Positions 15,967 to 24,436 of a DNA stretch of 61,088 nt are shown in pieces. The stretch covers positions 1-61,088 of the forward strand of contig NZ_JAJQVM010000033.1 of NCBI RefSeq assembly GCF_021234875.1, written 5' to 3'. Source of the DNA: Marinibactrum halimedae (lineage in GTDB: Bacteria > Pseudomonadota > Gammaproteobacteria > Pseudomonadales > Cellvibrionaceae). The stretch's first letter is position 1. Every line of letters begins with the position of its first letter. Made by a program: the position numbers and the translations under genes. Below the pieces are notes generated by a model. It was not told the DNA's origin. It worked only from the letters and a program-made list of their open reading frames with translations, and made no database searches.

Positions 15967-17188
15967 AGCACTCTTGATATCGAGTGTTGCGTTTGTTTTT
16001 GGGGGTGTTGATAACAGTGGTGCAGCAGAACATTCTGTCGGCTTTTCTTCCCGTATACGTATAGCCGATCTGGAAACGAATGGGAATTCAGGAGAGGCCG
16101 CTTCCGGTTTATTTCGTGCAACTCTAGAATCTTCCTGGTCAGATTCGTTTGAGTCTTTTGTGCAGCTCGACCATGTGGAATCTGCATACCAAAACCACCA
16201 CAGTAATGGTGTCCGCTTTAACGGTGAACCGGAAATACCCGATGTATCTGGTACCGATCTCAATCAACTTTTCGCACGGTTTACCTATGAAGATTGGTCT
16301 GTAACAGCCGGTCGTCAAGTGATAGAACTGGATAACCAACGCTTTGTGGGCAGTGTGAGTGTTTGGCAGAACCAACAAACGTTTGATGCTGTATCCATAA
16401 ATAAAAAAGTGTTCAGTAATTCCCACCTTCAATATTTTTATGTAGAGAATGCGAATCGTATTTTTGGTGATGAGGCCAATGAACGGCTCAGTAGGCGTGA
16501 TGAGAATTTTGAAGCATTAAATGGCATGAGGCCGGCGTTAGGGCTGGGTGATCATCAACATGATTCACACCTCTTGCGAGCGGAGTTTAATGAGTGGGAT
16601 TATTCTAAGTTCGTGCTTTACTCCTATTTGATTGACAATAAAGATGCGCCTTTCACATCGAATGACTCGTTAGGCCTGCGTTATGAATTTAAGATCAAAC
16701 CGGATCAATTTCGGTATCGGTTTGAGCTGGAAAATGCCCTTCAGCGGCGTACCGGCGTGGAAGATAAACCCACATTATCGTATTTCAGCGTTGAAGGCGG
16801 TGTTGCGTATCAATCGGTTGAGTTGAGCGCACGACGAGAAAGAATGGGTTCAAAAAACAATGTGGCTTTCGTAACGCCTCTGGCCACTTTGCACGATTTT
16901 CACGGTTGGGCAGATGTATTAAACGTTGCTCCCGCTCAAGGATTGGATGACCAATCCATTAAACTTAAGTGGCGCAAAACACCGTTTAAATTTGATGTTC
17001 GGTATCACCGTTTTGCTTCTGAGAATGGCAGAGAAAAATTTGGTGAAGAAATTGATTTCGATATTATTTATAAGCCTGCCAAGAAACACGTTGTCTTACT
17101 CCGTTTTGCAGACTTTAAGGCATCAAAAAATAATGATGCCCATGAAGATGTAAAGCGCGTTATTTTGAGCTATTCGTATAATTTTTGA
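15947..17188 (+). CDS. Alginate-export-type outer membrane porin
   Basis: This 413-aa protein has a signal peptide ending near GAAEHS, then alternating amphipathic strands throughout and a terminal 'VILSYSYNF' with the C-terminal aromatic residue. Internal segments (GRQVIELDNQRFVGSVSVWQNQQTFDAV; LRYEFKI) match the alginate_export/AlgE-like barrel family, which forms selective pores for acidic polysaccharides or other solutes. It is the last gene of the sigma/anti-sigma/LRR operon. Which solute passes is unknown. The start overlaps the LRR gene. Confidence 0.82.
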   Translation: MRMTGIRALLISSVAFVFGGVDNSGAAEHSVGFSSRIRIADLETNGNSGEAASGLFRATLESSWSDSFESFVQLDHVESAYQNHHSNGVRFNGEPEIPDVSGTDLNQLFARFTYEDWSVTAGRQVIELDNQRFVGSVSVWQNQQTFDAVSINKKVFSNSHLQYFYVENANRIFGDEANERLSRRDENFEALNGMRPALGLGDHQHDSHLLRAEFNEWDYSKFVLYSYLIDNKDAPFTSNDSLGLRYEFKIKPDQFRYRFELENALQRRTGVEDKPTLSYFSVEGGVAYQSVELSARRERMGSKNNVAFVTPLATLHDFHGWADVLNVAPAQGLDDQSIKLKWRKTPFKFDVRYHRFASENGREKFGEEIDFDIIYKPAKKHVVLLRFADFKASKNNDAHEDVKRVILSYSYNF

Positions 17189-17239
17189 GGGCTTTTGCTT
17201 GTTGATGTTGGTAAAGTAAGGGTAACCCTCTTTACTGTG

Positions 17240-17464
17240 TTATGCATTCTTTCCTAAAATCTCTTCTGGTGTTAATGTGAATTTATGCTGGTTTTTTGAA
17301 TACTCATCTTTAAGATACCCAAGTAATTCACTTAAAAAAATAAGATTTTCTTCATGATCTTCAATATCTCTAAGAGTTTCGCTTTGTAATAACATTTCTT
17401 TGTATTTTATTGAGTCACTTACAGATTGTAAGATTAGTGGCATCCAATTGTCAGAGATTTCCAT
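17240..17464 (-). CDS. Tsi2-like immunity/antitoxin protein
   Basis: This 74-aa acidic, mostly helical protein has a long amphipathic helix pair (LILQSVSDSIKYKEML and ENLIFLSELLGYLKDEY). Length and helix layout resemble Tsi2 of P. aeruginosa (77 aa), the immunity protein that binds Tse2; similarity is mainly in pattern, not identity. It directly follows the Tse2-like gene with a TAATG overlap and has AGGAG eight bases before its ATG, so the two are translationally coupled. Function is inferred from the partner. Confidence 0.6.
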   Translation of the reverse strand: MEISDNWMPLILQSVSDSIKYKEMLLQSETLRDIEDHEENLIFLSELLGYLKDEYSKNQHKFTLTPEEILGKNA

Positions 17465-17910
17465 TATGCTGCTCCTACTTCTAATTTTGCTGCGAGCTGA
17501 TTAAGTAAAGATCTAAATTGTTGTATTGGCATGTCATTCTTGGGAGCGATTGTATAATGAGTTGCTCCAAGAGATTTGTTATATTTATCCTTTACAATTA
17601 CTAAGCCTTCTGGTAATTGCATGTTTTGGGGGATTTTATAATATTCCCAATTACCTCTATTGAAAACATCAGGCTTATCGAATGTGCTAGCGCCTCTAGG
17701 TCTATTCTTTACTTTTACTATTCCGTCTTCAATAGTAACATCAGCAGGTCTTATGTTTCCATTTCTGACTTGGTCTTCCTCGACTAAGTCAAATAATCCA
17801 ATTTGTTTTTTATTTAACTTACGAGCACGCCAAAGATTTACAGGTGCAGTATTTCCAAAGTATTTATCTATTTCGCCTGCTTCTATTAAAACGTCTTTAA
17901 GAGTTAACAT
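17464..17910 (-). CDS. Tse2-like toxin (ADP-ribosyltransferase-fold)
   Basis: This 148-aa protein matches P. aeruginosa Tse2 over its C-terminal half. RGASTFDKPDVF (72-83) corresponds to GGTSVFDRAGVL, and KDKYNKSLGATHYTIAP (107-123) corresponds to KQDSYNKRLQATHYTIMP. Tse2 is a small bacteriostatic type VI effector that acts in the cytoplasm. The Thr-Ser pair I remember as important in Tse2 (T79/S80) reads Ala-Ser here, so activity should be tested. No signal peptide and no T6SS genes are in the window. The surrounding DNA is AT-rich compared with the exonuclease/CBS genes next to it, which suggests acquisition. AGG seven to eight bases before the ATG supports the start. Confidence 0.75.
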   Translation of the reverse strand: MLTLKDVLIEAGEIDKYFGNTAPVNLWRARKLNKKQIGLFDLVEEDQVRNGNIRPADVTIEDGIVKVKNRPRGASTFDKPDVFNRGNWEYYKIPQNMQLPEGLVIVKDKYNKSLGATHYTIAPKNDMPIQQFRSLLNQLAAKLEVGAA

Positions 17911-18062
17911 TTTTTCACCTATGGGTTATGGGGCAGTTCCTTTGAGATAAATATTCTTAATGTATATGCTCATTTTTTGTCAAGATCTATGAGTTGTTTT
18001 TTCTCCTAAATGAGAAATCAGAGGAATAATTGACTGTTTTATAATTTTTAACTTAATGATGG

Positions 18063-18728
18063 CTACTTTTTATCTTCCTTTGTCCATTGATGACTAAACT
18101 GCGCAATCAGCAATTCCGCCGTCGCCAAGGCATCCACTAACGCATTGTGGGCGGGGTAGATGGGTAGATTATAACGGGCGCGGCAACTTCCCAAACGTAA
18201 GGCATTTTGCACGATAGGCTGGTTGCGTCGTTCAAGTCGTTGTTTTTCTATTTGTAAGGTATCCAAAGTCGGTAGCAACAAGGGGCCGCCCAAACACCGT
18301 TGGCAGGCGGCATTTAGAAAACGTAAATCCAGTGAGGCATGGTGAAACACAAGAATTTTTCCCTGTGCCGCATCAATCAATTGCGTCATCATTTCAGCCT
18401 CTGTGATGCCTTCATTTAATTCGCAATCACGTAATTGATGGATAGTGGCGCTGTCGCCTACGCTTTGGGATGGCCGTATCATTAAATGACGTGAGCTGTT
18501 TAATTGAATACTGCCTTGACGAATCACCACCCAGCCAATACTTAATAATTCTCCGTCTTGGGGGTGTAGGCTTGAGGTTTCCGTATCCACCACTAAAAAA
18601 TCAAACTGCTTCCACAATGCTTTTTTCAACTTGGGAGAATCGTGCCAACAATTAATGAGAGTAGGCGATAATGGCGTGTGGTTAGAATGTGCTCGCCATC
18701 GAGCAATCATGCGTTGAAATGACAGCAT
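18063..18728 (-). CDS. DnaQ-like 3'-5' exonuclease
   Basis: This 221-aa DEDDh-family exonuclease has ExoI FLVVDTETSSL (Asp48, Glu50), ExoII VFHHASLDLRFL and ExoIII PAHNALVDALATAELL with the DEDDh histidine. It resembles the DNA polymerase III epsilon subunit proofreading domain but lacks the C-terminal polymerase-binding part, so it is probably an accessory exonuclease acting on RNA or DNA. It lies 11 bases downstream of the CBS/DUF294 gene and is probably cotranscribed; this pair is common in gammaproteobacteria, often near a sodium:solute symporter that is absent here. Confidence 0.9.
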   Translation of the reverse strand: MLSFQRMIARWRAHSNHTPLSPTLINCWHDSPKLKKALWKQFDFLVVDTETSSLHPQDGELLSIGWVVIRQGSIQLNSSRHLMIRPSQSVGDSATIHQLRDCELNEGITEAEMMTQLIDAAQGKILVFHHASLDLRFLNAACQRCLGGPLLLPTLDTLQIEKQRLERRNQPIVQNALRLGSCRARYNLPIYPAHNALVDALATAELLIAQFSHQWTKEDKK

Positions 18729-18739
18729 AATAAAAATGT

Positions 18740-20617
18740 TTACAGCCCCGGTCTGTAATGCAGCTTAACAATTTTCTGCGCATCGACCACGACGGAAAAG
18801 GCATCGCGCAATTGCTTGCGTACGAGTTTAGGCAAGTGTTCCGGGTTGAGGTAATTACTTGGCGGCAAGCTATTTTTTAATTCTTGTACTTGGCCTTCCA
18901 AACGAGTTTGTTGAATAACCCGTAAGGCATCTTGAAGATTACGGCTGTCCCCGATGGTCATGGTTTTGGTTTGAGCGAGCGCTTGCAAGCGTGCCAGTGT
19001 ATTGACTTCGGGAATGCCTTGGGCGAGTGCGTGTATGCGAACAATATCCACAATGGGAATGACGGCTCGCTTTTTTAAATTGAGTTGATCTTCATGCTCC
19101 CCGGTATGCTCGACAACAAATCGTCGAAAGATGCCAAGAGGCGGGGATCTCTCCAGTACATTTTCGGCCAGTGCCGCTAAAAAAATGGAGTTTCCTCGAG
19201 TTTTTTGCAGCATGTGTTTTTGCAATTCAGAGCACAGCGATGCATCGCCGTGGATAGCTCGAATATCAAAGAAAATACTCACCCTCATGACCGCATCAGC
19301 AGTGGGGCTGCGCATCCATCGATTGACGGTTGCTTTCCAATCGGTAAGGGTTAGTCGCCATTGGTCGTTGGTCGCCATGATATCCCCTGGACAATAGTCG
19401 TAGCCACAGTCGTTCAGGCCGTCACACACTTTTTTAGCGAGGGCTTTAAACCAATTGGCATCGGAGGGGCTGAGATGATCGGCAATAAGTAAGGCGTTAT
19501 CTTGGTCACCACCTAACAGTTGCTCTCCTCGCCCTTGTGAGCCAAATCCGAGCCAACAAAACGGTACGGGAGCAGGTCCCAACTCTGCTTCTGCCAGCTT
19601 GATCAGTTGTTGGGTGATGGCATCGCTGATGGCAGTTAATACGTTAGCAATTTGAGGGGCGCGTACACCGGCATGTACCCATTGTACGAGCAAGTCCGGC
19701 AATGCCGAGGAAATGGATTTTAGATCTTCTGTGCGCGATTGCCTGCGAATATGTTGCACGAGAAAAACGGGGTCATCGCGACGGGCGAGCATTAAGTCAG
19801 AGGAGGTAATCATTCCCACCACTTGCCCGTTATCGATAACCGGAAGGTGGTGCACAGTGGATTGTGTCATCATTAATGTGGCGTCAAATAGCGTGCCCTC
19901 TGCGGCAATTCGCAACGGATCTTTGGACATGATGTGCTCAACGCGGGTGTCAAAGGAGATGCCTCTGGCAACGGCTCGTGAACGAATGTCGCGATCAGTA
20001 ATAATGCCAAGTAACTTGCCGCCGAGCTCTGGAGACTGATCCATCACCAAAGCGGAAGAGAAGCGTCGTTCGGTCATCGCGTGGGCGGTGGCTTGAATGG
20101 AGGTAGCAGGCAATACCCAGAGTATTTGCGGGCTCATGAGATCTCGCAAGCTTTTCATTAACTCTGATGGGTTGGTTTCTCGTCTGGCGGCACGTCGTAC
20201 GCGTCGGCTGCGCTGGCTGTGGAAGAAGCGATCAAACTCACGATGCCGTTGTCGTAATTGCTGATAGGCGTCCTCTGGAAGGCGATAGATCAGGGCATCT
20301 TCAATCAATACGGCACGTATGCCGGGTTGCTCTTGGCCTAGCCCCATTAAATTGAAGCTAATGGTTTCACCGAAGCGATCAATCAGTCGGTCGTCGGACG
20401 AGTGCAGTTCAGCCGCACCACTGCGCAATATCCGTAGGCCGCCTGCATCATCATCGCTCTTAAAAACATGCCCACTGCGGAAGTATTCGACTTCCATCAT
20501 GGCGGCCACCTGATACAGCTCTTTCTGGTCTAGTTGTTCAAACGGAATGCATTCAGCGAGAAAGTCCCCGACATTTTTGAGTTCAGGAGATAACATGTTG
20601 GCAGCCGTGGTTTCCAT
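18740..20617 (-). CDS. Cyclic-nucleotide-binding/CBS/DUF294 nucleotidyltransferase-like protein
   Basis: This protein is about 625 aa. The layout is an N-terminal cNMP-binding-like domain (about 15-135, FRSGHVFKSDDDAGGLRILRSGAAELH), two CBS repeats (about 165-290, including GIITDRDIRSRAVARG and VVGMITSSDLMLARRD), a DUF294 nucleotidyltransferase-like domain with GFGSQGRGEQLLGGDQDNALLI (about 370-395) and a C-terminal substrate-binding domain. Relatives resemble GlnD-type regulators and may control a transporter or PII-like process. The first in-frame codon is TTG at 20671. I chose ATG 20617 by comparison with family N-termini, with an ATG at 20650 as alternative; no strong SD decides it. Confidence 0.88.
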   Translation of the reverse strand: METTAANMLSPELKNVGDFLAECIPFEQLDQKELYQVAAMMEVEYFRSGHVFKSDDDAGGLRILRSGAAELHSSDDRLIDRFGETISFNLMGLGQEQPGIRAVLIEDALIYRLPEDAYQQLRQRHREFDRFFHSQRSRRVRRAARRETNPSELMKSLRDLMSPQILWVLPATSIQATAHAMTERRFSSALVMDQSPELGGKLLGIITDRDIRSRAVARGISFDTRVEHIMSKDPLRIAAEGTLFDATLMMTQSTVHHLPVIDNGQVVGMITSSDLMLARRDDPVFLVQHIRRQSRTEDLKSISSALPDLLVQWVHAGVRAPQIANVLTAISDAITQQLIKLAEAELGPAPVPFCWLGFGSQGRGEQLLGGDQDNALLIADHLSPSDANWFKALAKKVCDGLNDCGYDYCPGDIMATNDQWRLTLTDWKATVNRWMRSPTADAVMRVSIFFDIRAIHGDASLCSELQKHMLQKTRGNSIFLAALAENVLERSPPLGIFRRFVVEHTGEHEDQLNLKKRAVIPIVDIVRIHALAQGIPEVNTLARLQALAQTKTMTIGDSRNLQDALRVIQQTRLEGQVQELKNSLPPSNYLNPEHLPKLVRKQLRDAFSVVVDAQKIVKLHYRPGL

Positions 20618-20769
20618 AAAGCGCTTTGCTCTTGATTTCGGTCGAACCATAAACTCGAATTGGCCAACCAATCACTACAATAAGGATCGTCTGTAGGGCT
20701 TATCTTCAAAGCATTACAGACGACGTTCATTATAGTTAGCTTTTCATCGGTTTATTTTTATTTGGTAGC

Positions 20770-22104
20770 TTATCGGCAACGACGATTTAAATTACCTCGG
20801 GTATTGCCTAGCTCTCCTTCAAAGATATTATTGCAAGCACGCGTTCCAAAGGTATCAATCGTCCGATTCGGAGTAACGTCAGACAATGAATCTCCCAGTA
20901 AAAAGAGATTGCCTCGAGAGCGATTAGAGAGAAGCCCTGTAAAATCAATACCGATATCTGTCATTTCACCAGAAAACTGATTATCAGAGAAAGCGGAGTT
21001 ATAAAGGGAACTGCCGAAATCCACGAGTAGTAAATTTCCCAAATTGCCTATTTGAATTGCTTTTCCATCAAAGTCATTAAAATGAAATCGATTATTCACG
21101 ACATCAAAATTTTCACCCGTTAGTATCATGGCACCCATCGCATCTAAAATACCGGCACGGGAGGTATTGGATAGCGTTAAGTTATTATTTTTAATGCTGA
21201 CAACATCGGTATTTTCATTTCCTGCTATAAAGAGGGCAAAATGCAATGGCCAATTACCTTCTATATCAAAATCAACCGTAATGTCATTATCTTCGATGAT
21301 AACCTCTGAAGGTATACCGGCATTATTGGCAGTGAGTTCGATGGCCTCATCATTACTGATGATGGTATTACGAGACACCTCAATTTTGGTAAACGCCGTT
21401 GCGGGTAACCCAAATGCGGTAACAAAATTCGTATCATGAGGTTTAAGGCCATATTGCCAAGTTAAATCAGCGTAGCTATCGGTAACAATCATTTCCCCTG
21501 TGGATTCTGAATTACGCGCAAGAATGGCATGAATAAAATTGGTGTATCCAAAGGGGTAGCCATATCCAGAAACAACCGGGTGGGTGACTTTTGATTCTAA
21601 CAATTGAAAGCCATTACAGCTCTCAATAAAAATCGCCTCTGAGAGCCAATCTCTAAGCCAAATGTGTTCAAAAATCACGGCGTTCGAGTCGTTTGCACTG
21701 TCTATAAGAAAAGGGCCAATATAAGGGTCAGGTATTAAACCGTAAGCACTACCTCCTCCTTTTATGGTCGTCAGCCATTCACCATCAATTTTGACACCCG
21801 TTAGTTTAACCCCTTGGGTTATCGTCACCGTTCGGCGTTCATTGCCTTCCCCAAGATAAAACTCCCCTTCACACAGTTCAATAGTCCCGCCAGGTATCAC
21901 ATTATTCACTGCCCACTGAAGGTTATCGGTATCGGTTGATACTATACCTTGTGGCCGAATACGTATCCGTTCATTGTACTCTTCGACTATTGGTCCTTCC
22001 CCACATCGTTGCTCCATTGCGGATGCAGAAAAATGTATGCACAGCAAAGTGAGTGTTAAAGTAAAAAAAGATATTTTATTTGCGCTATTTTTTTGAATTT
22101 TCAT
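20770..22104 (-). CDS. Secreted right-handed parallel beta-helix protein
   Basis: This 444-aa protein has a Sec signal peptide (FTLTLTLLCIHFSASA, cut near residue 29), then repeating short strands with Asn ladders (VIIEDNDITV, VVSIKNNNLTL, FDVVNNRFHF, YNSAFSDNQFSG) typical of parallel beta-helices such as pectate-lyase-like and carbohydrate-binding proteins. It opens with 'DNLQWAVNNVIPGGTIELCEGEFYLG', the usual beta-helix entry. I see no catalytic signature for a known lyase family. A surface or periplasmic glycan role is inference. It is a lone gene and may be transcribed from the gap before the GNAT gene. Confidence 0.82.
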   Translation of the reverse strand: MKIQKNSANKISFFTLTLTLLCIHFSASAMEQRCGEGPIVEEYNERIRIRPQGIVSTDTDNLQWAVNNVIPGGTIELCEGEFYLGEGNERRTVTITQGVKLTGVKIDGEWLTTIKGGGSAYGLIPDPYIGPFLIDSANDSNAVIFEHIWLRDWLSEAIFIESCNGFQLLESKVTHPVVSGYGYPFGYTNFIHAILARNSESTGEMIVTDSYADLTWQYGLKPHDTNFVTAFGLPATAFTKIEVSRNTIISNDEAIELTANNAGIPSEVIIEDNDITVDFDIEGNWPLHFALFIAGNENTDVVSIKNNNLTLSNTSRAGILDAMGAMILTGENFDVVNNRFHFNDFDGKAIQIGNLGNLLLVDFGSSLYNSAFSDNQFSGEMTDIGIDFTGLLSNRSRGNLFLLGDSLSDVTPNRTIDTFGTRACNNIFEGELGNTRGNLNRRCR

Positions 22105-22288
22105 AGAGAAATCTCATGGATTATTGAATGAATAAAACCTCTTTTGTATTGAATAAGTGCGATATTATTATCGTAAATTTTTTAAACGTTGTGTGCTTTT
22201 CTATAAAGATGTCGTTTTATTCTTCTTTTGCTATATTTAGGTTTTGGGCGTCAAAAACAGAGACGAAATTGCTTGGGAAGCCAAAACA

Positions 22289-22801
22289 TTGAATGTATGT
22301 GAAACAGAAAGAGTTATACTTCGGCCGTTCTCAGAGACGGATGGTGCTTTTATTATCGAGCTATTAAACGATGAATCGTTCATTCGTAATATTGCCGATA
22401 AAAAAATACGTTCTTTGAATGACGCGGTGAGCTATCTTCGGAATGGGCCGATGATCAGTTATCAGCAATACGGCTTTGGATTGTATTTGGTCGTGTTGAA
22501 AACCACCAATACCCCGATTGGAATGTGTGGTATTGTCAAACGAGAGGAGCTGGCTTACCCAGATTTGGGTTATGCTTTTCTGCCACGATATTGGGGAAAA
22601 GGCTATGCATTTGAATCCGCTAAAGCGGTGCTTGAGTATGCAAAACACTCGCTTCGATTGAATTTGCTGTTGGCCGTCACATTACCCAATAATGAGAAGT
22701 CCAACCGTTTACTTATCAAACTTGGTTTTTCGCGTATTGGGGAGGTTGAACTGTATCAATTACCTAATAATTTGTATGAAAATAAAATGGATGAGCTATA
22801 A
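22289..22801 (+). CDS. GNAT-family acetyltransferase (RimJ/RimL-like)
   Basis: This 171-aa protein has the family N-terminus 'CETERVILRPFSETDGAFI', LNDESFIRNI, then the acetyl-CoA loop region in LGYAFLPRYWGKGYAFESAKAVLEYA (Q/RxxGxG/A-type RYWGKGYA at about residue 96), ending in a typical 'NEKSNRLLIKLGF'. It would acetylate an N-terminus or small amine. I chose TTG 22289 because GGGAAG lies eight bases upstream and the protein then begins at the conserved position. A longer frame opens at TTG 22244. Confidence 0.87.
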   Translation: MNVCETERVILRPFSETDGAFIIELLNDESFIRNIADKKIRSLNDAVSYLRNGPMISYQQYGFGLYLVVLKTTNTPIGMCGIVKREELAYPDLGYAFLPRYWGKGYAFESAKAVLEYAKHSLRLNLLLAVTLPNNEKSNRLLIKLGFSRIGEVELYQLPNNLYENKMDEL

Positions 22802-22810
22802 ACTTACATG

Positions 22811-24202
22811 TTATTGCATGTAGTCCAAGTCTACCGTGTTATTTTTTAATTCATTGCTGATGATCTCTAGGCTTTTTTGCAATCGCTCACGAGAATTATT
22901 CCCAGCGATGCAAAAGCGAATGGCTTGCGGTGCATTAAAATGCCCAACAGCAAAGGCATTATAAGGTTTTACTAACACATTTTGCTGGCTAAGAGCGCCG
23001 GTGAATTCTTGTGCGCGTCGCTCTTCGGGTAGGTGTAACCAAACGTTAAAGCCTGTGTCGGTAGAATAAAAAGAAAATTCGTTCAGCTTTTCATTCACAA
23101 TTTTATGTCGATCTTTTAATTCTTCACGACGCGCATCGGCGAGTGACTGTGTTTTACCGCTTAATATCCAACGAGAAGCCAGTTCTACCATTAAGGGGGC
23201 TGCCATCCAACAGCTGGCTTTTACGGCATTGGCGACTGGCCGCGATAGGGTGTCAGGGGGCTGTATATAGCCCACACGCAGGCCTCCGGAAATGGCCTTA
23301 GAGGTACTGCTAACTAAAAAGGTCATGTCAGGATATTCGTTGGCAAAACAGGGAGTGGAAGGGATGTTCAAACAACCTTGTACATCGTCTTCAATGACCC
23401 AAATTTTGTATTGCTGACAGATTTCAGCAATGGCGTGAATTCGCTCAAGGGTCATGACGTCACTGGTGGGGTTATTCAATCGTGTATTTAAATAAAGGGC
23501 TCGGGGCTGGTGACGCTGACAGGCTACTCGCATGGCTTCCGGTAAAATACCGGCATTATCATGCTCTAACCCAATGTGTTTTAACCCCATTTGACGTGCC
23601 ACACCACTAAACCCCGGATAGGTGAGTCCGGCGGATAAAACGGTATCCCCTGCACGACATATTGCTTGAGTAACGGAGAAAAAACCGTGCTGACCGCCGT
23701 TGGTAATAATCATTCTATCGGCGTCGGTGGTTCGTATGCCGGTTTGTTCCAGCCAAGCCTGTGCGGCTTCCCGATGGTGAAGCATGCCCGTTTCCGGTTG
23801 ATAAGACAGCAAGCGGCGCATAAGTGGCTTATCTTGGCTGATGCTCATTAATGAGTCTTGCATCAGCTCATCCTGCCCTTGGTACAGGGCAATACTGTAA
23901 CTTAAATCAATAATATTCGGATCTTCAGATTCTTGGATGGTGAAACTGCTGGAGGATTTGGGCAGTTTTACAAAGGTGCCAGAGCCGACTTTGGACTCAA
24001 TCAATTGGCGCCGTTCCGCCTCGGCATAACCTCTCGTTATTGTACCCACCGTGACGCTTAACGCATCAGCCAGCTGTCGATGGGTTGGGAGCTTATCGCC
24101 TGGGCTCAGTTCTCCCTCATCAATGGCCTCGCCAATGGCATCCGCCAAGGCTTTGTATTTAGGAACGGGGGTATCAATAAGTGTGGGAATCCAAATTGTC
24201 AT
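22811..24202 (-). CDS. MocR-type (GntR/aminotransferase) transcriptional regulator
   Basis: This 463-aa protein has an N-terminal GntR winged helix (about 1-75, GDKLPTHRQLADALSVTVGTITRGYAEAERR) fused to a fold-type I aminotransferase domain (about 95-455). The PLP lysine is in STSKAISGGLRVGYI and the cofactor Asp in WVIEDDV. Such MocR proteins are regulators that use PLP or an amino compound as effector. It is divergent from a LysE-family exporter, the usual partner type, and probably controls it through direct repeats in the gap. The ATG lies at 24202. Confidence 0.92.
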   Translation of the reverse strand: MTIWIPTLIDTPVPKYKALADAIGEAIDEGELSPGDKLPTHRQLADALSVTVGTITRGYAEAERRQLIESKVGSGTFVKLPKSSSSFTIQESEDPNIIDLSYSIALYQGQDELMQDSLMSISQDKPLMRRLLSYQPETGMLHHREAAQAWLEQTGIRTTDADRMIITNGGQHGFFSVTQAICRAGDTVLSAGLTYPGFSGVARQMGLKHIGLEHDNAGILPEAMRVACQRHQPRALYLNTRLNNPTSDVMTLERIHAIAEICQQYKIWVIEDDVQGCLNIPSTPCFANEYPDMTFLVSSTSKAISGGLRVGYIQPPDTLSRPVANAVKASCWMAAPLMVELASRWILSGKTQSLADARREELKDRHKIVNEKLNEFSFYSTDTGFNVWLHLPEERRAQEFTGALSQQNVLVKPYNAFAVGHFNAPQAIRFCIAGNNSRERLQKSLEIISNELKNNTVDLDYMQ

Positions 24203-24297
24203 GGTGACAAAAATCCTGTTGACCTTAATTGTATCTATATTAAACTAAAATTGTACGCTTTGTTGGGGTTTAATTATAGTGATTATTCAAATTGTAC
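24194..24297. promoter_or_regulatory. Phased AATTGTA direct repeats, candidate MocR sites
   Basis: Four direct copies of AATTGTa/c occur at 24194 (AATTGTCA), 24227 (AATTGTAT), 24249 (AATTGTAC) and 24290 (AATTGTAC). Their spacing of 33, 22 and 41 bp is close to whole helical turns, so they face the same side of the DNA. MocR regulators are known to bind direct repeats. Confidence 0.55.
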
Positions 24298-24436
24298 CCT
24301 AACAATTTTTATTTTATTGCCTGCTGTTTACCATCGTATTTCATTGTTTTGGTCTTTGTCATCCTCTGTTCTTTTTGAGGTTATGGCGGGCCGGGTGCGG
24401 TAGATATCAGGGTTTTTACTGTGTGATGGGGGAGTG

